Position numbers and translations under genes: made by a program. From an uncultured Collinsella sp. (GTDB lineage Bacteria > Actinomycetota > Coriobacteriia > Coriobacteriales > Coriobacteriaceae): DNA of 9,081 nt. Below, piece after piece: positions 6,878 to 9,081 of this stretch. The stretch is from contig CABUMU010000079.1 in NCBI GenBank assembly GCA_902492855.1, forward strand, positions 1-9,081, given 5' to 3'. Each line of letters begins with the position of its first letter. Positions within the stretch are counted from its first letter, which is position 1. Under the pieces are notes generated by a model, which ran no database searches, was not told the origin of the DNA, and worked only from the letters and a program-made list of their open reading frames with translations.

Positions 6878-6880
6878 AAC

Positions 6881-6902
6881 CGTTAACTCATGCAAGTTAA
6901 CG
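6881..6902 (-). other. First hairpin after the hpf stop
   Basis: The inverted repeat CGTTAACT/AGTTAACG gives a perfect 8-bp stem with a 6-nt loop. It begins 4 nt after the hpf stop codon and precedes the terminator. It has no U-tract of its own and may protect the mRNA 3' end. Confidence 0.6.
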
Positions 6903-6906
6903 TATT

Positions 6907-7534
6907 TTACTCGTCAAGTGTTTCGATGCGGGGCTTGATGATGCCATATCCACCATTCTTACGGTGATACACCACATTGATGAGGCCAGTCGTCGCGTTC
7001 TCGAACACGTAGAAGTCATGACCAAGCAGATCGGTCTGCACCAGCGCCTGCTCCTCGGTCATCGGGGTGACATCGATGACCTTCTCGCGGACGAGCAGGT
7101 CGTCCTCCTCCTCGGGCAGCAGCAGGTCGGCCAGATCCTCGACGCGCTCGACCGGTGCGACATCCGCTGCACTGGCACCGCCCTGGCGGTTGTCCACGAC
7201 CTTGGTCTTGAACTTGCGCAGCTGGCGGGTGACCTTATCGGCGGAGAGGTCGATGGCGGCAGGCTCCAGCAGCATCTGACTGGGCACATTGGTCGATGGC
7301 GGCGTACATATCTGCCCCGTGCTCGTCAACGCGAATCACCGAACCGCGGGCACGAACCGTAACCTCGACGATTGCCGGGTTGGGGTTCGAGGGGTTCTTC
7401 TCATAGCGAAGTACAACGTCGACCGTCATGGGCTCGATATCGAAAACCTTGAGCGCCTCGCCGATCTTCTCATCCACATGCGCACGCAGAGCATCGGTTA
7501 CCGTCGTCTTGCGTCCAGAAACCTTGATATCCAT
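6907..7534 (-). pseudogene. hpf: Ribosome hibernation-promoting factor, long form; frame broken by a 43-bp insertion
   Basis: Long-form HPF binds the 30S decoding centre with its N-domain and dimerises 70S ribosomes into inactive 100S particles through its C-domain. ATG at 7534 has GGAG 6 nt upstream. The first frame reads MDIKVSGRKTTVTDALRAHV, continues the N-domain to DMYAAID (residues 75-81), then runs into unrelated sequence and stops at 7235-7237 (99 residues). The second frame resumes with LSADKVTRQLRKFKTKVVDN from 7248 and carries the complete C-domain to TAA at 6907: VTPMTEEQALVQTDLLGHDF, a FYVFENATTG core, and INVVYHRKNGGYGIIKPRIE. Removing 43 bp between the two copies of a 13-bp repeat (7248-7260, 7291-7303) restores one 194-residue protein of normal length. 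As written, the gene gives a truncated N-domain without dimerisation. Real mutation or assembly error cannot be told apart here. Confidence 0.88.
7248..7303. repeat. 13-bp direct repeats bounding the 43-bp insertion in hpf
   Basis: GGTCGATGGCGGC occurs at 7248-7260 and at 7291-7303 (offset 43 bp), with 30 bp of sequence between them that I cannot place elsewhere in the window. Both copies encode AAID on the minus strand, the last shared residues of the HPF frame. Recombination between the copies would excise 43 bp and repair the gene. Confidence 0.9.
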
Positions 7535-7750
7535 ACGTGGCTCCAATCTGCCTCGGGGACTTACTGTACTGGCTATGTACCCATTGCCGTGCATTTAATC
7601 ACGCGGATTCCTAAAGACCCGAATAACGATTGCTTGATACCGCATACCGAAGTCTCGCACTTTTCTGTGGCAAAGTGCGCTATAGGAGGGGCCGGCGGCT
7701 TTGTATTTGGTCCCGAAAATTAGCTTTGACCTGCTGGTTTTATTGGGATG
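7535..7750. other. Spacer upstream of hpf with an inverted repeat
   Basis: No gene is supported here. A perfect 8-bp inverted repeat CGCACTTT/AAAGTGCG with an 8-nt loop lies at 7656-7679, about 120 bp before the hpf start; it has no U-tract and could be an operator or leader hairpin. The region must hold the hpf promoter, since a strong terminator lies just upstream, but no clear -35/-10 pair stands out. Confidence 0.5.
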
Positions 7751-7784
7751 AAAAAGCCGGGTTCCCCTATTGGGGAAGCCCGGC
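7751..7784 (-). terminator. Intrinsic terminator of the lipoprotein gene
   Basis: GCCGGG-TTCCCC (7756-7767) pairs with GGGGAAGCCCGGC (7772-7784), leaving one bulged base and a 4-nt loop. On the minus strand the stem is followed by TTTTT (7751-7755). It lies about 65 nt after the stop codon at 7851. Confidence 0.92.
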
Positions 7785-7850
7785 AGTGCGTGTTGAAACC
7801 GTGAAGAAGTGTCCTTTCCAACGTATAGGAGACACCACCCCTAGCAATAA

Positions 7851-8876
7851 CTAGCTATTGAGTTTGTTAATGTCGTCGTCGGTGATGGCGCCTTCCTGGC
7901 TGGACGATTTGTCCTCGGAGGATGCGGTCTCATTGTTGGAATCGGAGGACTCGCTGCCGGAGGACGTGGTCTCACTGGACTCAGAGTCGCCCGGCTGCAC
8001 GTTAGCGCCCGAAACCGTCTTAGTGGTGAGGTCGTAGGGCATCGTGCCATACCAGACGCAGTGGACCGCCTCGAGCGTGCCGTCGGCCGTAATACCGTCG
8101 AGGGCATCGCTCACGGCACGGCATAGTTCGTCATTGGACGAGAGGCCCACAACACCAAGCGTCGAGGGCGCCTCGAGCGCACCGACATAGGAGATCTCGC
8201 TCATCAGGCGTGCAAGGTAGCCGCCGGCCGTGGAGTCGCAGATCACATAGTCGACCTCGCCGGACTCGAGCGCCTCAAAGCACTCGTTGATGTTGGAGTA
8301 GGTCTTTTGGTTGGCGGTGATGCTCTGCTTAGCAAGCGCCTCCTGCGAGGCCGAGGACGCCTGAACGCCCAGGGTGGACGTGTTAAGGGTATCGGTGGAA
8401 ACGCTTAGCGACCCACCATCGCTAGTTTTACCGAACACGGAAGTGGCATCGTACAGGCAGGTGCCGAGCGAGCTAATGTCCCCGTCCGTGGAGTTAATCT
8501 CGCCGATAAAGATATCGGCCTTTTTGTCGCCGAGCGCGGAACCTGCCGAGGACGCATCGACAAAGGCGACCTTAAGGCCCATGCGGCTTGCGAGGGCGCG
8601 GGCGGCGTCAACCGCATATCCCGTGAGCTCGCCGTCGGCGCCTTGCATGGCCTGCGGAGCATCGGAGGTATCGAGGGCAACCGTCAGGGTACCGGGAGTG
8701 ACCAGGGCATCGTCCGACACCGCCGGCGTGACGGTCTCGCGCTCGATCTGATCAATCGTGGGTGTCGTGAACGTGGACAGTGGATTGAACGCGCATCCGC
8801 TCAAGCCCAATACGGCAATGACCGCCGCGGTCCCAGCACCTAACCGAGCCGCGTGCATCAAGCTGCCCCTCACCAT
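7851..8876 (-). CDS. Lipoprotein solute-binding protein, amino-acid-type (family 3)
   Basis: Probably an extracellular, lipid-anchored receptor of an ABC importer for amino acids or a similar small solute. From ATG 8876 the 341 residues start with a lipoprotein signal (RLGAGTAAVIAVLGLSGC; lipidated Cys28). The first lobe begins VTPGTLTVALDTSDAPQAMQ and contains GELTGYAVDAARALASRMGL, the usual family-3 pattern; KADIFIGEI and GEVDYVICDSTAGGYLARLM follow the same fold. The last 53 residues are a disordered tail rich in Ser, Glu, Thr and Asp, unusual at the C-terminus of such a protein. No permease or ATPase genes are adjacent, so partners lie elsewhere. ATG 8858 (MHAARLG) is an equally possible start, with GAGGGG upstream; the frame is also open far upstream, but a longer form would bury the signal peptide. 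A TATACG at 8900-8905 might be a -10 box, without a good -35. Stop TAG. Confidence 0.8.
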   Translation of the reverse strand: MVRGSLMHAARLGAGTAAVIAVLGLSGCAFNPLSTFTTPTIDQIERETVTPAVSDDALVTPGTLTVALDTSDAPQAMQGADGELTGYAVDAARALASRMGLKVAFVDASSAGSALGDKKADIFIGEINSTDGDISSLGTCLYDATSVFGKTSDGGSLSVSTDTLNTSTLGVQASSASQEALAKQSITANQKTYSNINECFEALESGEVDYVICDSTAGGYLARLMSEISYVGALEAPSTLGVVGLSSNDELCRAVSDALDGITADGTLEAVHCVWYGTMPYDLTTKTVSGANVQPGDSESSETTSSGSESSDSNNETASSEDKSSSQEGAITDDDINKLNS

Positions 8877-9072
8877 GTCCACTACCCTGCCTTCTGTGTC
8901 GTATACAATCCGTGCGTTGCGCGGAATAACGGGTTGTTCCCACCAGCTGACCTGGTATTTGACCCCACACTTGCGCACCGGGGTGTTTGCTCGGGAGGCC
9001 GTAGCCACCTTCACGACTGGCCCGCTCGCCCGCGAGGCGGTATTGCCCCAAAGAAAGTAGAACGGACGGTGC
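8877..9072. other. Region upstream of the lipoprotein gene
   Basis: The minus-strand frame of the lipoprotein gene is open through this region to the window end, but the translation is not recognisable and other frames are open too. I treat it as the upstream spacer. It contains the possible -10 box at 8900-8905 and a loose direct repeat (GCTCGGGAGGCCGTA and GCCCGCGAGGCGGTA, about 38 bp apart). Confidence 0.35.
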
Positions 9073-9081
9073 AGATCGGAA
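9073..9081. other. Adapter-like end of the sequence
   Basis: The final nine bases AGATCGGAA are identical to the start of the common Illumina read-through adapter (AGATCGGAAGAGC). Their position exactly at the end makes a chance match unlikely, so this is probably untrimmed adapter at a contig end rather than genomic DNA. Confidence 0.7.

Noticed and set aside
7717..7756. A plus-strand promoter TTGACC-17-TGAAAA
   Set aside because: The -35 is good but the -10 matches poorly, and it would fire straight into a strong hairpin with no gene on that strand.
7630..7854. A small plus-strand gene in the spacer upstream of hpf
   Set aside because: It has no good ribosome-binding site at its start, its translation is not recognisable, and it runs through the terminator of the lipoprotein gene.
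1..9081. UGA reassigned to Trp in this organism
   Set aside because: None of the eight complete genes ends in TGA (four TAA, four TAG) and one TGA sits in frame in the PTS gene, which would fit. But about 20 Trp codons in the complete genes are all TGG, so one TGA is better explained as a mutation or error.
8877..9081. An N-terminal extension of the lipoprotein gene to GTG 9014 or beyond
   Set aside because: It would place a lipoprotein signal peptide about 50 residues inside the protein, the extension is not recognisable, and better-placed ATG codons exist at 8876 and 8858.

Overview
All eight complete genes and one truncated gene in this 9.1 kb window lie on the minus strand, so transcription runs right to left. 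Gene content and protein style (long-form HPF, DegV, a SurA_N-like anchored protein, NAD-type isocitrate dehydrogenase, GC-rich genes with AT-richer spacers) suggest a gut actinobacterium of the Coriobacteriia, probably Collinsella or a close relative. This is judged from protein resemblance without a database search. The last nine bases (AGATCGGAA) equal the start of a common Illumina adapter, so the right edge is probably a real contig end in a draft assembly.

In transcription order: (1) a solitary lipoprotein solute-binding protein with a Ser/Glu-rich tail (8876-7851), ending in a strong terminator; (2) a 316-bp spacer, then the ribosome hibernation factor hpf (7534-6907), broken by a 43-bp insertion bounded by 13-bp direct repeats; (3) two hairpins, the second a canonical terminator, almost touching the ribosome-binding site of a DegV-family fatty-acid-binding protein (6827-5874); (4) a tight cluster with gaps of 5, 15 and 6 bp: a 3-hydroxyisobutyrate-dehydrogenase-family oxidoreductase with a His/Cys-rich C-terminal tail, a small membrane protein, a HEAT-repeat-like protein and isocitrate dehydrogenase; (5) two more hairpins, then a membrane-anchored SurA_N-like protein (2328-1243) with its own terminator; (6) a 450-bp AT-rich regulatory spacer with several operator-like repeats; (7) the 5' part of a glucose/GlcNAc-family PTS EIIC gene (710 to the left edge), interrupted by an in-frame TGA where the family usually has a hydrophobic residue, plausibly Trp.

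The genes do not form an obvious single pathway. The four-gene cluster may join 2-oxoglutarate supply (icd) with an NAD(P)-linked hydroxyacid dehydrogenase. HPF and DegV are stress and lipid housekeeping proteins, and the PTS gene and lipoprotein concern nutrient uptake. No mobile element, CRISPR array, tRNA or rRNA was seen. I do not see a clearly new system. The most unusual points are the broken hpf, the in-frame TGA in the PTS gene, the metal-binding-like tail on the oxidoreductase, and the repeat-rich control region of the PTS gene. Two disrupted genes on a short contig with an adapter-like end mean that sequencing or assembly error must be excluded first.
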